A DNA stretch of 64,000 nt from Molossus alvarezi (taxonomy: Eukaryota > Chordata > Mammalia > Chiroptera > Molossidae), in the NCBI GenBank assembly GCA_037176705.1, contig CM073907.1:10013001-10077000 (forward strand). The letters are read 5' to 3'. A program made the translations under genes and the position numbers. Each line of letters starts with the position of its first letter. Position 1 is the stretch's first letter. This document shows, piece by piece, positions 1-11,632 of the stretch. A model generated the notes under the pieces. That model was given only the letters and a program-made list of their open reading frames with translations. It was not told the origin of the DNA and did no database searches.

Positions 1-1307
1 GTACTGAATGCCACCGAATCGTACCCTCAACAAGGGGCAAAATGGTAAATTTTATGGAATGTCTATTATACCCCAATTTAAAAAATGTTTTGAAAAACTA
101 TTATAGTATAGAAAAAATTCTATACACAGTACTAATTCCAGAAAATATAGGGCTGACTAGAAAGCCTGCTTTATATTAAGGGGAAAAAATGAAAAACTGA
201 AGCAAATGGAGGTATTTTTTTCTCTCTGGCCCAGATTTTGCCCAGACTTGTTTGGCAAACCCAGGCTGAGTCTGAGTTGGGCAAATGACCTGTCTAGGAT
301 GAACACGCTTGATTTTTCTGCTTATCCAAAGAGAGGGTTAGGCTCAGTGCTAATAATATTTTGACACATGGGCAGGACTCCCAAGAACTGTAACACTGAC
401 TAGAACTGAGCGATCTCAAAGTCGTTACATCTGTTTGAATTGTACCCATCATCCTGGTGCTTTGTTGCTTCGTTTTATTACAACCCAAGAAGTTGCTCTG
501 GTGTACATTTTAAAAGAAAGGAGTCAGAACATTGTTGTTGTTGTTTTTTGACACAGAAGTATCTTCTCTCAGAAGCATGTTGGCATGTTCTTTCGAAAAA
601 CAATCCTTAAAAGTCCTTTGCATTTATCTCTGTTAATTTCTTTAAATTCTCCTTTGATCTACATAGATTCTTCCTTTTGTTCCATGCCAATTAAATGTGG
701 AGCTCGCCCGAGGGCATCTCTTCCTTCCCCTTTCCTGGTGTGCCCTTTCTGCCAGCTAGGGGCAGGCAGCTGTCTGCTTGAGACACACAAGTTCCTCCCC
801 AGCATCTGAAATATTAATGCCCCGTGTCCGGTAGCACATTACCCAAAGAAGCGCCGGCCCAGAGATCCGAATTAGCTTTCTCACTTCTCTCTCCTGAGAG
901 CTTTTGTGGTTGTTGCTGTTTTGCTCAAATGCACGTATTTTGAAATCCGCCAGGTAGAGAATCAAGAATTTCATTTTTTTATATTTTTTTTATTTTTAAA
1001 AAATGCCACTCTGGGAATCCAAACCTTCCTGTCTTTGCAGTAAAGGTTTAAATTCATTTTTTGCTCCCCATCATTCCGATTTTTTTTTAAAAAATGACAT
1101 CTTTTCTTTTTTTCCCTAACGCAAAAAGCGAAAACAGATGTAGAACGCCAGTTCTGAAAAGAGCAAAATGAGACGTGCGTTGGTCTGATGGGAGAGTAAG
1201 TGGGAGAGGAGTGTGGGGTGACTGTTCACTTCAGTCTTGCTGACTGTCCCCTAAGATAGATCTGAGCCAGGATGAGGGCATTCTCACTGAACCTGGTTTG
1301 AAATGTT
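1..1307. other. Unique non-coding stretch
   Basis: I recognise no gene or repeat family here. The right part has short A/T runs (about 975-1000 and 1080-1095). Small open frames are interrupted and match nothing I know. Confidence 0.4.
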
Positions 1308-1562
1308 GATGGGTTGAATTTCCTTTTATTTATTTATTTTTCCTTTATTGATTTTAGAGAGAGAGGAAATGAGAGGGAGAGAGAGAGAGAGAAACATCGA
1401 TGAGAGAGAACATCAATTGGCCACCTCCTGCACGCCCCCCACTGGGGATCGGGCCCACAATCTGGACATGTGCCCTGACTGGGAATTGAACTGCTGACCT
1501 GTTGGTGCATGGGTCGATGCTCAACCACTGAACCACACCAGCCAGACGACGGGTTGAATTTC
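1308..1562 (-). mobile_element. Ves SINE, class B, with TSD
   Basis: A reverse-oriented Ves SINE fills about 1323-1547. It runs from an A/T tail through TTGATTTTAGAGAGAGAGGAA and CATCGATGAGAGAGAACATC to the tRNA-like head ending CACACCAGCCAGAC. A 15-bp duplication, GAYGGGTTGAATTTC, flanks it at 1308-1322 and 1548-1562 with one mismatch. The body has the CCCCCCACTGGGG form. Confidence 0.93.
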
Positions 1563-1959
1563 TTTCCAGCCCAATCAATTCAATCTTTTGTGGGTACCTC
1601 CCAGTCACCTTCTCTGAGATACACAGCATATTACACACATACTCTAGTGCACATTCTCCTCCAAAACTTTCTCTCCATTTTTCTTCCAAAGAACCACCAC
1701 ACACTGTCCAGGCTCTCCTAAAGCCTTGGATTCCAGTCCATGACCACTGCCTATTTTTATCATGAAACATAACCCGAATTCCTCTTACAGCTAGTCACTT
1801 ACCCCTCTACACTCTGAAGCAGGTTCATTGGACCCCAACTTTGACAACAAATGACCACCCCTGCTTTGGCCTTGCCTAACACGCGAAGTAGACAATGCAT
1901 TATGGCCATTTCTTGATCCTACTAAAATACCATTGAAACACCCCTTAGAATGCTAGCAT
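1563..1959. other. Unique non-coding stretch
   Basis: No repeat or gene is recognised. The 138-residue reverse frame that overlaps it (1354-1770) begins here and ends inside the neighbouring SINE, which argues against a real gene. Confidence 0.4.
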
Positions 1960-2110
1960 TAGTTCAACGAACATTCATCCAGCTCCTCACTGAGGGCCAT
2001 CAGAGATAAATCTGTCACACCCCTGCCCATAAGGCACCTGCAGACCAGTAAGGGGTAAGAGGTATATAAGTCACGTATGGAAAAAGGAAGACACTAGAAT
2101 GATATGAAAT
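1960..2110 (-). mobile_element. L2-like LINE fragment
   Basis: Words such as TTCATCCAGCTCCTCACTGAG, followed by CACCCCTGCCCATAAGGCACC and CAGTAAGGGG, follow the antisense order of an L2 3' end (tail, counting sentence, 'stage' words). The fragment is diverged and the edges are approximate. Confidence 0.4.
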
Positions 2111-4035
2111 TAAGAGCCTGCTAGATGCTAGCCATTTCCATTCATTCTGTTTTTGTGTCTTCATTGCAGGCTGGTGAAGTTTCGAGTTTACCTTCATGTT
2201 ATCATATGATGAAATGGAGTTTCAGACAGCTAACAGAATCACATCTGATTTCACAGACCACGTCTGTGACATCACCCAACGGCCACTCAAAAAAGGAGCA
2301 TCAGGGCCCTCGATGTACCTGACAACAGTCCAGATGACCCTACAGGAGAGGTCTCCCTCACCACAGTGCTCCTACATTTCATTGTTTGACGCATCGAAGT
2401 AAATGACACCCATCAGCTCCATCCACACTCGCCTGGCAACTACCAATAGGCCAGACGGTGGCTTCAGTTACAATTAAAATGAAATCTATGGCGTAGTTTT
2501 TCTTTTGACCCAAAACCACTGCTCCGAGGTCACCAGGGCAGAGTTCATGTTCTCCCAGCCCACATGTGGGGAAGAACTTACCCTCTGCTTTTTAATTAAC
2601 TGGCCTCTTTACCTGGAAAAGTCATTTAAACATCTCCAACGTCAGGATCAAAGTGAATGTGAAAATACTTAACGTGGTCTTCGATGCTAACAACTGATTT
2701 ACGATCCCAATGTACACAAAGTACAACACGGGGGGCTGACCCATCTCCTGCGAATGTTGTGAGCGCCCTGGACAGACTTGAGGGGGTCCCCCTCACATGG
2801 AAAGCGTACTAGACCTTTTGTGAGAGGAAGTGTTTTGATGAATGACATTCAGAAATCCCTAAGGATCACGGGAGGTGTCGGCAGGGAGGGAGTTAACCAA
2901 ACGTGCCCCAGAGCCATCCAGAATTCTCAACGAAGGGGGTGTTCGCTCTGCTGCGAACCCCAATTAAAAATAAAACCCGAGCGGGGGCCTGCCCGCCCCC
3001 TCCTTTGGATAAACAACATTTCACTCGGTGTGATTCCATGGGCCTGACTCTGGTAGAGGAATATAGTCTGTGTGCCTCCCCCGGAGAGGCACAAAAGAGG
3101 AGGCTTAATTATCATCTAGCCAGAAGGATGGGGCATAGTTAACACCTTTCTGGGTGGGCTGAAATTAATGACCCCTTTCCCCCACGATCGCCTACCTCCA
3201 AGGCCCTTTGTAAATGACTATACAACGCAGTAGTTGGTATTCAGATCACAAGAGAGGGCATTTAGCCAAAGCATTTGTCTACGGGGTTTGATCTCTTTTT
3301 AATTTTATTCAGATTTACAACTGTGTGATAAAACGAGAGAACGGGGTTCTGTCGGAAGGGGAGCGGGCCCTCCCGTGCTCAGGTCTGAACACCTGACGTT
3401 GACGCACGTTTTCGAGACGGGACGTGAAGTGTCCCCCCGTGTTCCTGCAGGAGACCTTCCTGAAGCTACTCTGTCCTGTGGGGCTGAGCTTCAGGCGACG
3501 GGACAGGGCTGTGGGGACAAAAACCTGCTCTTGGGAAGAGTGTCCCAGAAGCTTTAAAATGTCCCAGACGGTCAAGGGCTGGGGAATTGACTCTCTCTCT
3601 GGGCAAAGGGACCACTGTGTCATGCATAATGCCATCTAAATTTAACAGAGCCCTTTCTCCTTTCAATATGCATGTATGTAACATGTGCATACAAGTCTAT
3701 AGGTTTTCATAAAAATGAATAGCATCATCTCTTCAAATCGTGCTGCGGGGGCTCACAAAGCAAGGACTGCAGGCTTCGGTGACGTCACAGACGTTACGGG
3801 ATGTCATTAAGTCACGTGGTAGCCCACGGGGCAATCCTGAAATAAGGGCACTGGTAGCTTCCCTCTACACGTGAGGGAAGTGACCCCTCCAAGCCGAAGT
3901 GATTAATACAAAGCCAATGCGGATTCGAGTGAAGATGCGACCCCATTTCTTTCTGGCTCCAAACTCAGTTACGCTACTCTGCCTTTTGTGAAAGTTAAGT
4001 CCCGGTTCCAGGGAGACGGCCTGCTCACTCTCTCC
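2111..4035. other. Unique non-coding stretch
   Basis: No SINE or L1 is visible in nearly 2 kb. The open frames (up to 106 residues) overlap on both strands and lack gene structure. A cyclic-AMP-response-like site and an E-box lie at 3780-3818 (separate entry). Confidence 0.4.
3780..3818. promoter_or_regulatory. CRE-like palindrome and nearby E-box
   Basis: TGACGTCA at 3780-3787 is a full consensus CREB/ATF palindrome. CACGTG at 3813-3818 is a canonical E-box. CpG-containing sites usually decay in mammalian DNA, so two within 40 bp are notable. Function is inference only. Confidence 0.25.
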
Positions 4036-4042
4036 CTTGGCT

Positions 4043-4100
4043 GTCTCTCAAGTGGCATTATGGTGCAGTGGTTAGGAGCCCCGGGTTCAGCTTTCATTTC
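4043..4100 (+). mobile_element. Possible MIR fragment
   Basis: ATGGTGCAGTGGTTAGGAGC followed by CCGGGTTCAG resembles the tRNA-like 5' part of MIR. It is short and diverged. An L2-like piece (TTCAATAAATGTTCATTGAGC) lies at about 4268-4300. Confidence 0.35.
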
Positions 4101-4299
4101 TGGGGTGTGGCCTTTACCCCCAAAATAATTTTCTGAGGACAAAAAATAATGCAGGGTAAGTGCTTAGAATATAATAGGCTGCCCATAAGTAGCATATTCC
4201 CCATCTGGGGAAGTCTACGTGGGTTCTTTAGATGATACGGTGTTTGCTTCTTCATATATTCATTACTCCTTAGATCTTGATTCAATAAATGTTCATTGA

Positions 4300-4839
4300 G
4301 CTCCTTTTGAAGGTCAAGACCTAAAGTGAGGATTTCATGATTGTTATTCTATGCAATCAATTGCTATGTTCATTCACGGGATTAGACAGGAGAGGGTCTA
4401 TGCAAACACCCCTTTAAATATTATGAAAGAACAGAATCTTTCTTTCCATACCCACTCTTAAGGTCCATATAGTAACCTGGATGAGACCCCGAGGCCAGGG
4501 AGGTGGCCAAAGTGAAGGATTAGAGAGATAGACCACGTAGGTAAGTCCTAGAGGGTCAGGAAAGAGGTCACTGGGTCAGGTTTTGTTGACTGTTCTGCCG
4601 CCATCCCTGCTGGCTTTTTCAGACACCACAGAGCATGGGCCCTGTTCTCCCAGGGAAGCTTGATGGTACCACATGACTTCTGACCACCAGTAGTGACACC
4701 TCGGTATCAACAATTAATTTCCTCCAAAAATGACTATTTTACGGAACAGTACAGAAGCCCAGAAAACGCGTACGTAATCGTGTTGACACACATGCTCCCC
4801 CTTTATTTCCAAGGCACACCAGGGTTTCGTCAGTAACCC
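4300..4839. other. Unique non-coding stretch
   Basis: No gene or clear repeat is recognised. Confidence 0.35.
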
Positions 4840-5215
4840 AACAGATAAGTGAATGAGTGCATTCTATGTGCTAAGCTTTGGAGTAGGGGCTCGGGATGCA
4901 GGAACGTCTCGGTTCTAATGCAGCCAACACTCTAGTGGGGCCGACAGACTGTCCTCAAATAAACACAGTAATGAACGTCGAAAGACAAAATGAAGTGAGT
5001 GTCAAAACAGACAGGAAAATGGCCCTAGGGGAACACACAATGAAGAAATATGGCCTAATGTGGTTGGAAGTGGGAAGATCCTAAGAAGGCAACCACAGCT
5101 TGAACTGCTTACGTCCTAAAGAATGAGTAGAAGACTAGACGGAATGAGAGGGAGGATTAGAGAGAGAAGAACAAACGTGTACCATCAATCCTGATGGTGG
5201 GAAGAAGAACAGCAT
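4840..5215 (-). mobile_element. L2-type LINE remnant, antisense
   Basis: ATTCTATGTGCTAAGCTTTGG, then CACTCTAGTGGGGCCGACAGACTG, then AATAAACACAGTAATGAACG follow the order of the antisense L2 3' end. The element probably continues at 5455-5935 and was interrupted by the SINE at 5222. Confidence 0.65.
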
Positions 5216-5221
5216 ATTGGA

Positions 5222-5396
5222 GCCTGGCTGGGTCACTCAGTTGGTTAGAGCATCATTCTGATACACCGAGGCTGCGGGTTTGATCTCACAAGCATCAACC
5301 AATGAATGCATCATGAAGTGGAAGAACAAATCAATGTCTCTCTCTCGCCCTCCCCTTCTCTCCTTCTCTCTTCCTCTAGAAATCAATTAAAAATTA
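5222..5396 (+). mobile_element. Ves-related SINE, class D
   Basis: The head CCTGGCTGGGTCACTCAGTTGG with GGTTAGAGCATCATTCTGA is followed by AACCAATGAATGCATCATG, a CTCTCTCTC body and AAATCAATTAAAAATTAAAA. This is the same subfamily as the copies at 10064 and 11398. It sits inside an L2 remnant. Confidence 0.88.
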
Positions 5397-5454
5397 AAAT
5401 AGACTCTGGGGCTGGAGGAGAGAGAACGAGGATGGGGAGGGGGATGCAGCTGGA

Positions 5455-5935
5455 CAGAGGAATAACACTGGCCAGACCATGCCACCTTGAAGCCTTTGTT
5501 CTTTCGCTAAGAGTAATGAGAACCCTTTCAGTAGCGTTAAGCAGAGGAGGCCACCGAGTTTGATGGGTCCTTTGAAAAGATGCTGTGGGGACAATGTGCT
5601 TTGGGAGACAAGCGTTTCAGGGAGGAGGGCAGCTTGGAAAGGGTAGTAGAAATAGTGAGAACAATAAATGGACTCAAGGAAAATTTGGCAGGTAGAACTG
5701 AAAAGATTGGGCAACAGACCTTCTCTCCCCCTGGAGGGGAAGGCAGGGTGAATTCAGGGGTCCTTCTGTCCTTGTATAACTGGATGCCAGGTGATACTGA
5801 AAATCGTTTTAATATGTCAAATTTGCCCGACAGGGGGCCACTCAAATGAGCAGGAACAGAGGACAGTTGCGGATCTGGATATGAAGACATGAGGAGACCT
5901 CTGGATACCATAAGCACTGGGAGTCACCGGTCCTA
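5455..5935 (-). mobile_element. L2-type LINE remnant, continued
   Basis: GCCTTTGTTCTTTCGCTAAGAGTAATG, TTTGAAAAGATGCTGTGG and the AGTAGAAATAGTGAGA region line up in order with an old, common mammalian repeat that I associate with L2. The end near CTGGGAGTCACC also fits. It lies on the far side of the class D SINE. The family name is less certain than its status as an ancient repeat. Confidence 0.5.
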
Positions 5936-6362
5936 ATAACTGAAGCCATGGACAAAGACCAGCGTGGGACAAAACAGTCTGAGGCGAGCGACTTCAATGT
6001 TCAAGCCTGCAGAAGTGGCTGATCCTGCAAAGGAAACCCTGGAGATGCGGCAAGGGGGGTAGGGAAGAACGTTCCGTCACGCAAACCCAAGGAACAGGAT
6101 GGGGCGACTAAGTAGAAAGTGCTGAGGAGTCAACATGAGGACTGAAAATCACCCGGTGAATCGAGCAACACTGTGGCCACGGTGTGAAGAGCTGTTTTGC
6201 TGGGTGGAAGGGATATTACTCCTGCCCCCATTCACTGGTGGGCAGAGAAGCCAGTGAGAGGTTAGGAAATGCAAACCATGCGTATGAACCGCTTGCTCAG
6301 GGAATTTGGCAATAAGAGCCATTAGGGCTATAAGATAGTGACTGAGACTCTATCACAAGGAA
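5936..6362. other. Unique non-coding stretch
   Basis: No gene or repeat is recognised up to the start of the TATC array. Confidence 0.35.
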
Positions 6363-6481
6363 ATCAATCTATCTGTCTGTCTGTCTATCTATCTATCATC
6401 TATCTATGTATCTATCTATCTATGTATCTATCATCTATCTATCTATCTATCATCTATCTATGTATCTATCATCTATCTATC

Positions 6482-6512
<31 letters not shown>

Positions 6513-6742
6513 ATCTATGTATATATGTATCTATCATCTATCTATGTATATATGTATCTATCATCTATCATCTATCTATCTATGTCTCTATCTATCATCT
6601 ATCTATCATCTATCTATGTATCTATCATCTATCTATCATCTATGTGTATATGTATCTATCTATCATCTATCTATGTATATATGTATCTATCTATCTCTAT
6701 GTATCTATCATCTATCTATCCATGTATCTATCATCTATCTAT

Positions 6743-6787
<45 letters not shown>

Positions 6788-7066
6788 ATCTATGTATATA
6801 TGTATCTATCATCTATCTATGTATATATGTATCTATCTATCATCTATCATCTATCTATCTATGTCTCTATCTATCATCTATCTATCTATCTATCTATCAT
6901 CTATCTATGTATCTATCATCTATGTGTATATGTATCTATCTATCATCTATCTATGTATATATGTATCTATCATCTATCATCTATCTATGTATCTATCTAT
7001 CATCTATGTATATATGTATGTATCTATCATCTATCTATGTATATATGTATCTATCTATCATCTATC

Positions 7067-7097
<31 letters not shown>

Positions 7098-7129
7098 ATC
7101 TATCTATCATCTATCTATGTATCTATCTA

Positions 7130-7166
<37 letters not shown>

Positions 7167-7364
7167 ATCTATGTATATATGTATCTATCATCTATCTATG
7201 TATCTATCATCTATCTATTCATGTATCTATCATCTATCTATCATCTATCTATGTATATATGTATCTATCTATCATCTATCATCTATCTATGTACTATCTA
7301 TATCTATCCATGTATCTATCATCTATCTATCTATCTATCTATCTATCCATCTATCTATCTATAA
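6363..7364. repeat. 1-kb TATC/TATG complex microsatellite
   Basis: About 1,000 bp consist almost wholly of ATCT units with ATGT and ATATATG variants and frequent CATC phase shifts. It starts as CTGTCTGTCTG and ends at ATAACTTTTAC. The longer motif CATCTATGTATATATGTAT recurs at 6512, 6787, 7001 and 7166, which shows block duplication above the 4-bp level. All three forward frames stay open for 840-1,050 bp because TCTA units contain no forward stop. The resulting Tyr/Leu/Ser/Ile frames are not genes. Confidence 0.97.
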
Positions 7365-8205
7365 CTTTTACTTTCTTTCTGCTTATATGAGATATGGATG
7401 GTAACTAACCTTATCGTGGCCAAAGCACTGTGCTGGATACCTTACACAGGGCTGATGTCAATGACGCCTCAGTACAACTGGATGAAAACAGCGCTCTGTT
7501 TTGAGCGCAGGAGTGAGGGAGACACCCTAATGAATGGGTCAGGAGGGACAGTCTTCGGGTGAGGAGGAGCCTGGGAGAGAGGACAGAGAAGGAGGTCAGG
7601 AAAGTTGTTCAAGAGACTCAAGAAAGTCGGTCCGAGGCTGCGAGTTGGTGGGAGAGACTGGTGCGTTTGTATTGAATTTCTCTCCAAGTCTGCACTGCCC
7701 TTCTCAAAAATATGTGGTACATTTTACCCTTATGCTGTTGCGATACGTGATTCATTCACAGTCTGTGTAGGTAGAAAAGAAATGGGACCATTTTAACGTC
7801 CAGTTGGTACTGACCCCCCTTTTCTTCAAGGAACATAAGTACCTCTCTCCTTTGCAAACATCTTCCAGTTGCAAGGAAGGTAGTACGTAAACGTCTATAC
7901 CTGGCTTGCAAACAGTGTTCTCTTCCTTTCTTTGGATCAGAGACTGTCACTTCTAGGTTTCCTTCGTGAGAAGCAATTCCCATCACAACATGGGAAGTCA
8001 GACCTCTGGGGGACCCCGTGAGGAGCTCTGGAAGGTTCTCTGCCTCTGACATGGGGGAGGAGAGTGACAACGATCCCCCAGGCTCCCCTGTTGACGTGCA
8101 CTGTACGTGGAGACGGGCCAATCCCCGAACACCACAGGCAAACCTCGTCTCCTGTAAATTATGCATTTTCAAATGGCAAAGCTAAAGTTTTAAATATATC
8201 AACTG
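7365..8205. other. Unique non-coding stretch
   Basis: No gene or interspersed repeat is recognised. The 138-residue reverse frame at 7756-8172 lacks any family resemblance I can name. Confidence 0.35.
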
Positions 8206-10063
8206 ATGGCTGAAAGAAGGAAGGACTGTAAAATATTCTCATAAACTGAAAAATACATGTGTCTCAGGCTTTTTTAAACACTGATCTTAACAGATACTCT
8301 ATACAGCTCAACTATATTGTATACATATAGGTGCATAAAACATTTCTGTGCATAGTAAATATATGTGCATTCCTTATCAAAGATTGCCCATCTAAGTTTT
8401 CTAAATATTGTTTTAGGGAAAAATGGATAACAATAGAATTTAGGCAAATTAGCTTCTTTGCATCTGTATATAACTCTGCTAATATGGATGGACCCAAAGC
8501 AAACATGTTTAGAATGAAGTTCCAATTCAGATGGAAAGCCACTGAATCACACGATAATACACAGAAATATCCTATTTTGATAAATCCACTTTGCAGTTGC
8601 TTTGAGTTTTTAAATAATTTTTGGAATGATCATTAATCTGTTTTGATTAACAAATACATAATTTTGAATTCATTATTTAAATTTAGCTAGACCCAAAATG
8701 ATTGGCTGGGGCACAGTAATGTAAGGTGGTAACAATAGATCACTTTCTCTTCACATTATTTTATATTTCTAGACCTGCTATAATAGCCCAAATGATTCCA
8801 TTAGACAGGTAGTTTTCATAATAATGTTAAATTACCTTTACCTGTTCCATAAATTGTACATTGTGATTTGTGCTAGGCCTATCTTCTTTTCTGCTAGTTG
8901 AAATAAGAATTTTTAACCCCAGCTATCCCGAATGCACCCTATCCTATATTTGAAAAAATAAACAAGATAACAGGCCAGAAAATACAAGATGCCATTGGTA
9001 ACTGACCAACACAAAGGACAGAACTAAAGGCATTCTGCTAAATAAAAGGGTCTTGATTGAACTTTTTCCTTCAGCATATTTAAATTGCTTGGATTTGTAA
9101 CATCGTAACATAACATCGTGATATTTTTTCATCCAAAACTAGAAGAATCGGACTTTATCAGTCTTCAGTCTTTCCTGTATTAGGAGCAGTGATGGGATCT
9201 GATTTAACTTAATCCTATCTACACTGGAGGACAAAAGTCCTTGTAATAAAATTACTAGGAGATTTATGTTTTAATTTTTTCTTCTTAGTCTAACATGACA
9301 TTGGTATTTCGGAGGAATAGAATACTTTGCATTTGGGGCTTGGATGGTGCCTCCTCATGGTCAGCTTCAGGTCATGGGCTTCCGTTCAGAACGTGACCTA
9401 AGAGCCATTATGTTCTCAGCACGTGATATGTGGCTACAGGTAATATCCCTCATGCAGTCACAGGATCACCTGGCTTCCCCATTGTACAGTCATTATCCTT
9501 TCCCTCGCTGTTATTAAGTAATTTTTAAAATATCCAATAATCCCTCTCTTCATCAAAATATCCCCTTAGTTTTTTTTTTTTCCTCAGACTCTTTTTCTCT
9601 GAGCTCCATTTAAAGAGTCAATATTCCTAGTCGTGGTACCTCTATCTCCCAGTGGGTGTCTTCATCTTTCTGGGCTTTGGAATGGCCATTGGTTGACCAT
9701 CGGGTGAGCTCAGCGATCAGATGGATTCTTGAAAAGTTGTTAATTTGCTCCCCGGCAGGTTTTTGGCTATTTTGTCTGAGCTGAAATTAGAATTCTCTGG
9801 GGCATTTAAATGTTTACAGGGCCCATTCTTGTGCATAAAACCAAGTTTAGCTTACTTCTCTGTATTTACACTCTTGTTCTTTTATATTTATTCTTGCATT
9901 GGTCATAAGAACAGATAAATAGTTTAAAGTTGAATCCTTTCATCGTTTCACTGTTAGCATGGGGCACCAAAGGAGATTCTTGGGGTTGTGCAACGAATTC
10001 GTGGAAACTGCTGACCACAATTTGGAGCAATATAGAAAAAGGCGTTCTCAAAGGGACCTTCGA
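8206..10063. other. AT-rich unique stretch
   Basis: This A/T-rich DNA has no Ves, L1 or MIR piece that I recognise. The 101-residue forward frame at 8331-8636 is AT-driven and has an unremarkable start context. Confidence 0.4.
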
Positions 10064-10193
10064 GCCCTGACTACGTGGCTCAGTTGGTTAGAGTGCCATC
10101 CTGATAAGCCAAGGTTGCAGGTTTGATCCCTCATCAGGGCACATACAAGAAGCCACCAATGAATGCATAAATAAGTGAAGCAACAAATCTCTC
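10064..10193 (+). mobile_element. Ves-related SINE, class D
   Basis: GCCCTGACTACGTGGCTCAG with GGTTAGAGTGCCATCCTGA, then CACATACAAGAAGCCACCAA and TGAATGCATAAATAAGTG. The body breaks off at AACAAATCTCTC and passes directly into a GATA array. Confidence 0.9.
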
Positions 10194-10244
<51 letters not shown>

Positions 10245-10245
10245 T
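10194..10245. repeat. (GATA)n microsatellite in SINE tail
   Basis: Thirteen near-perfect GATA units directly replace the expected pyrimidine-rich body and tail of the class D SINE. Confidence 0.97.
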
Positions 10246-10384
10246 TAGGCTCAGAAAGATCTAGGTTTGAGGCCCAGTTGGTTGTAAGACTTGGGTCCAG
10301 ATTTTTAATCCCTTAGATACTCAGCATCCTCATACTCTACTAGGTCATATTAATTGTTACTGGTTTACGACTATTTTTCCTTTG

Positions 10385-10593
10385 AATTTTTTATTATTAT
10401 TGATTTATAGAGAGAGAGGGAGGGAGAGGAAGAGAAAGAGAGACATTGATGAGAGAACATCATTGGCCACCTCCTGCACGCCCCCCACTGGGGATTTGGC
10501 CCACAACCTGGGCATGTGCCCTGACTGGGAATTGAACCGGTGACCTCTTGTCCATGGGTCAATGCTCAACCACTGAGCCACACTGGCCGGGCT
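10385..10593 (-). mobile_element. Ves SINE, class B
   Basis: Reverse copy from TTATTATTATTGATTTATAG through GAGAGACATTGATGAGAGAA and CACTGGGGATTTGGC to CACACTGGCCGGGC. TTTTCCTTT-like sequence on both sides may be the duplication. Confidence 0.93.
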
Positions 10594-10629
10594 CTTTTTT
10601 CCTTTTTAACAATATTCTTCCCAAATCTG

Positions 10630-11290
10630 ATTTTTCTCTGAGATCACCTCGACCTCAATATGGGCCTACAATTCAGTCCATCACTGACCACAGAATCTCT
10701 CTCCCTTCCCATTCCTGTCTCCAAAGACCATGTCTAAGCCAATGAGTTGCAAATTCCTTCTCCAGCCCTGAACTTCTCTGACTTGCAGCCTAAATCCCAA
10801 CGTCTATCCAGCACCTTCATTTGACTGTCCGACATGCACTGCAAATGGGACATTTCTAATATCGAGCTGTTGACCTCGCTCGGGGGAGGCCGTGACCGGC
10901 CATTCACCTCCAGTGAGCCTCTTCTCAATGAACAGCATCGACCTTCGTCCAGTGGTTTGGAACAAATCATTTGGAGTCATTCTTGACTCCATTTGTCCTT
11001 GGCAGCCCATATCCTGCCTATAAACACATATATGTCTCGAATCCCATGAAATAAATCTACTGGCATACCCTTGCCCACGCCATCATCAGCTCTCACCGGA
11101 ACGATTCAAGTGGTCTCCTGATCGATAACCTTTGGTACTCAGAACCCTTTGGTACTTGTACCCCTTACAACCCATTCCTGCTAAATGCCATTCGGCTGTC
11201 TGTCCCATGAACCTTGACAGTCATGATGCTCTTACTGCCTGCAGAGACTTCTGTTTCCCATGCACTTGACCATCTAACTTGAACCATTTT
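10630..11290 (+). mobile_element. L2-type ancient LINE remnant
   Basis: TTGGAGTCATTCTTGACTCC (about 10970-10990), CATCATCAGCTCTCACCGG (about 11081) and AAGTGGTCTCCTGATCG (about 11109) occur in the order and spacing of an abundant old mammalian repeat of the L2 group. Open frames on the reverse strand (10734-11010) are antisense noise. Confidence 0.65.
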
Positions 11291-11397
11291 GCAAAACACA
11301 GAGTGCAGGCAGGCTGCCTTTTCCATAAAAGTGTTCTTGGTTCTCAAAGCAAAGAGCCATATGTCAACCTTGGAAGTCCCAGGATACATTATTTTAT

Positions 11398-11453
11398 GTA
11401 CTTTTTAAAACTTATTAATTTTAGAGAAACAGAATAGGGAGGGGTAGGGAGGC

Positions 11454-11516
<63 letters not shown>

Positions 11517-11632
11517 TTTGTTCCATTTATTTATGCTTTCATTGGATGTGCCCTGGCTGGGGGGTAGAACCCACAACCTTGGCATATTGAGACAATGCTC
11601 TAACCAACTGAGCTACCCAGCTAGGATTACAT
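11398..11632 (-). mobile_element. Ves-related SINE, class D, with expanded GA tract
   Basis: Reverse copy: TTTTTAAAACTTATTAATTT, a long GA run, then ATTTATTTATGCTTTCATTGG, GAACCCACAACCTTGGC and CTAACCAACTGAGCTACCCAG. The pyrimidine-rich body has grown into a pure (GA)n stretch at about 11460-11512. Confidence 0.88.
11460..11512. repeat. (GA)n microsatellite
   Basis: About 26 uninterrupted GA units inside the class D SINE. Confidence 0.97.

Noticed and set aside
6338..7404. Open frames of 350, 332 and 279 residues in all three forward frames
   Set aside because: They translate TATC/TATG repeats, which have no stop on this strand. The Tyr/Leu/Ser/Ile repeats are compositional, not a protein.
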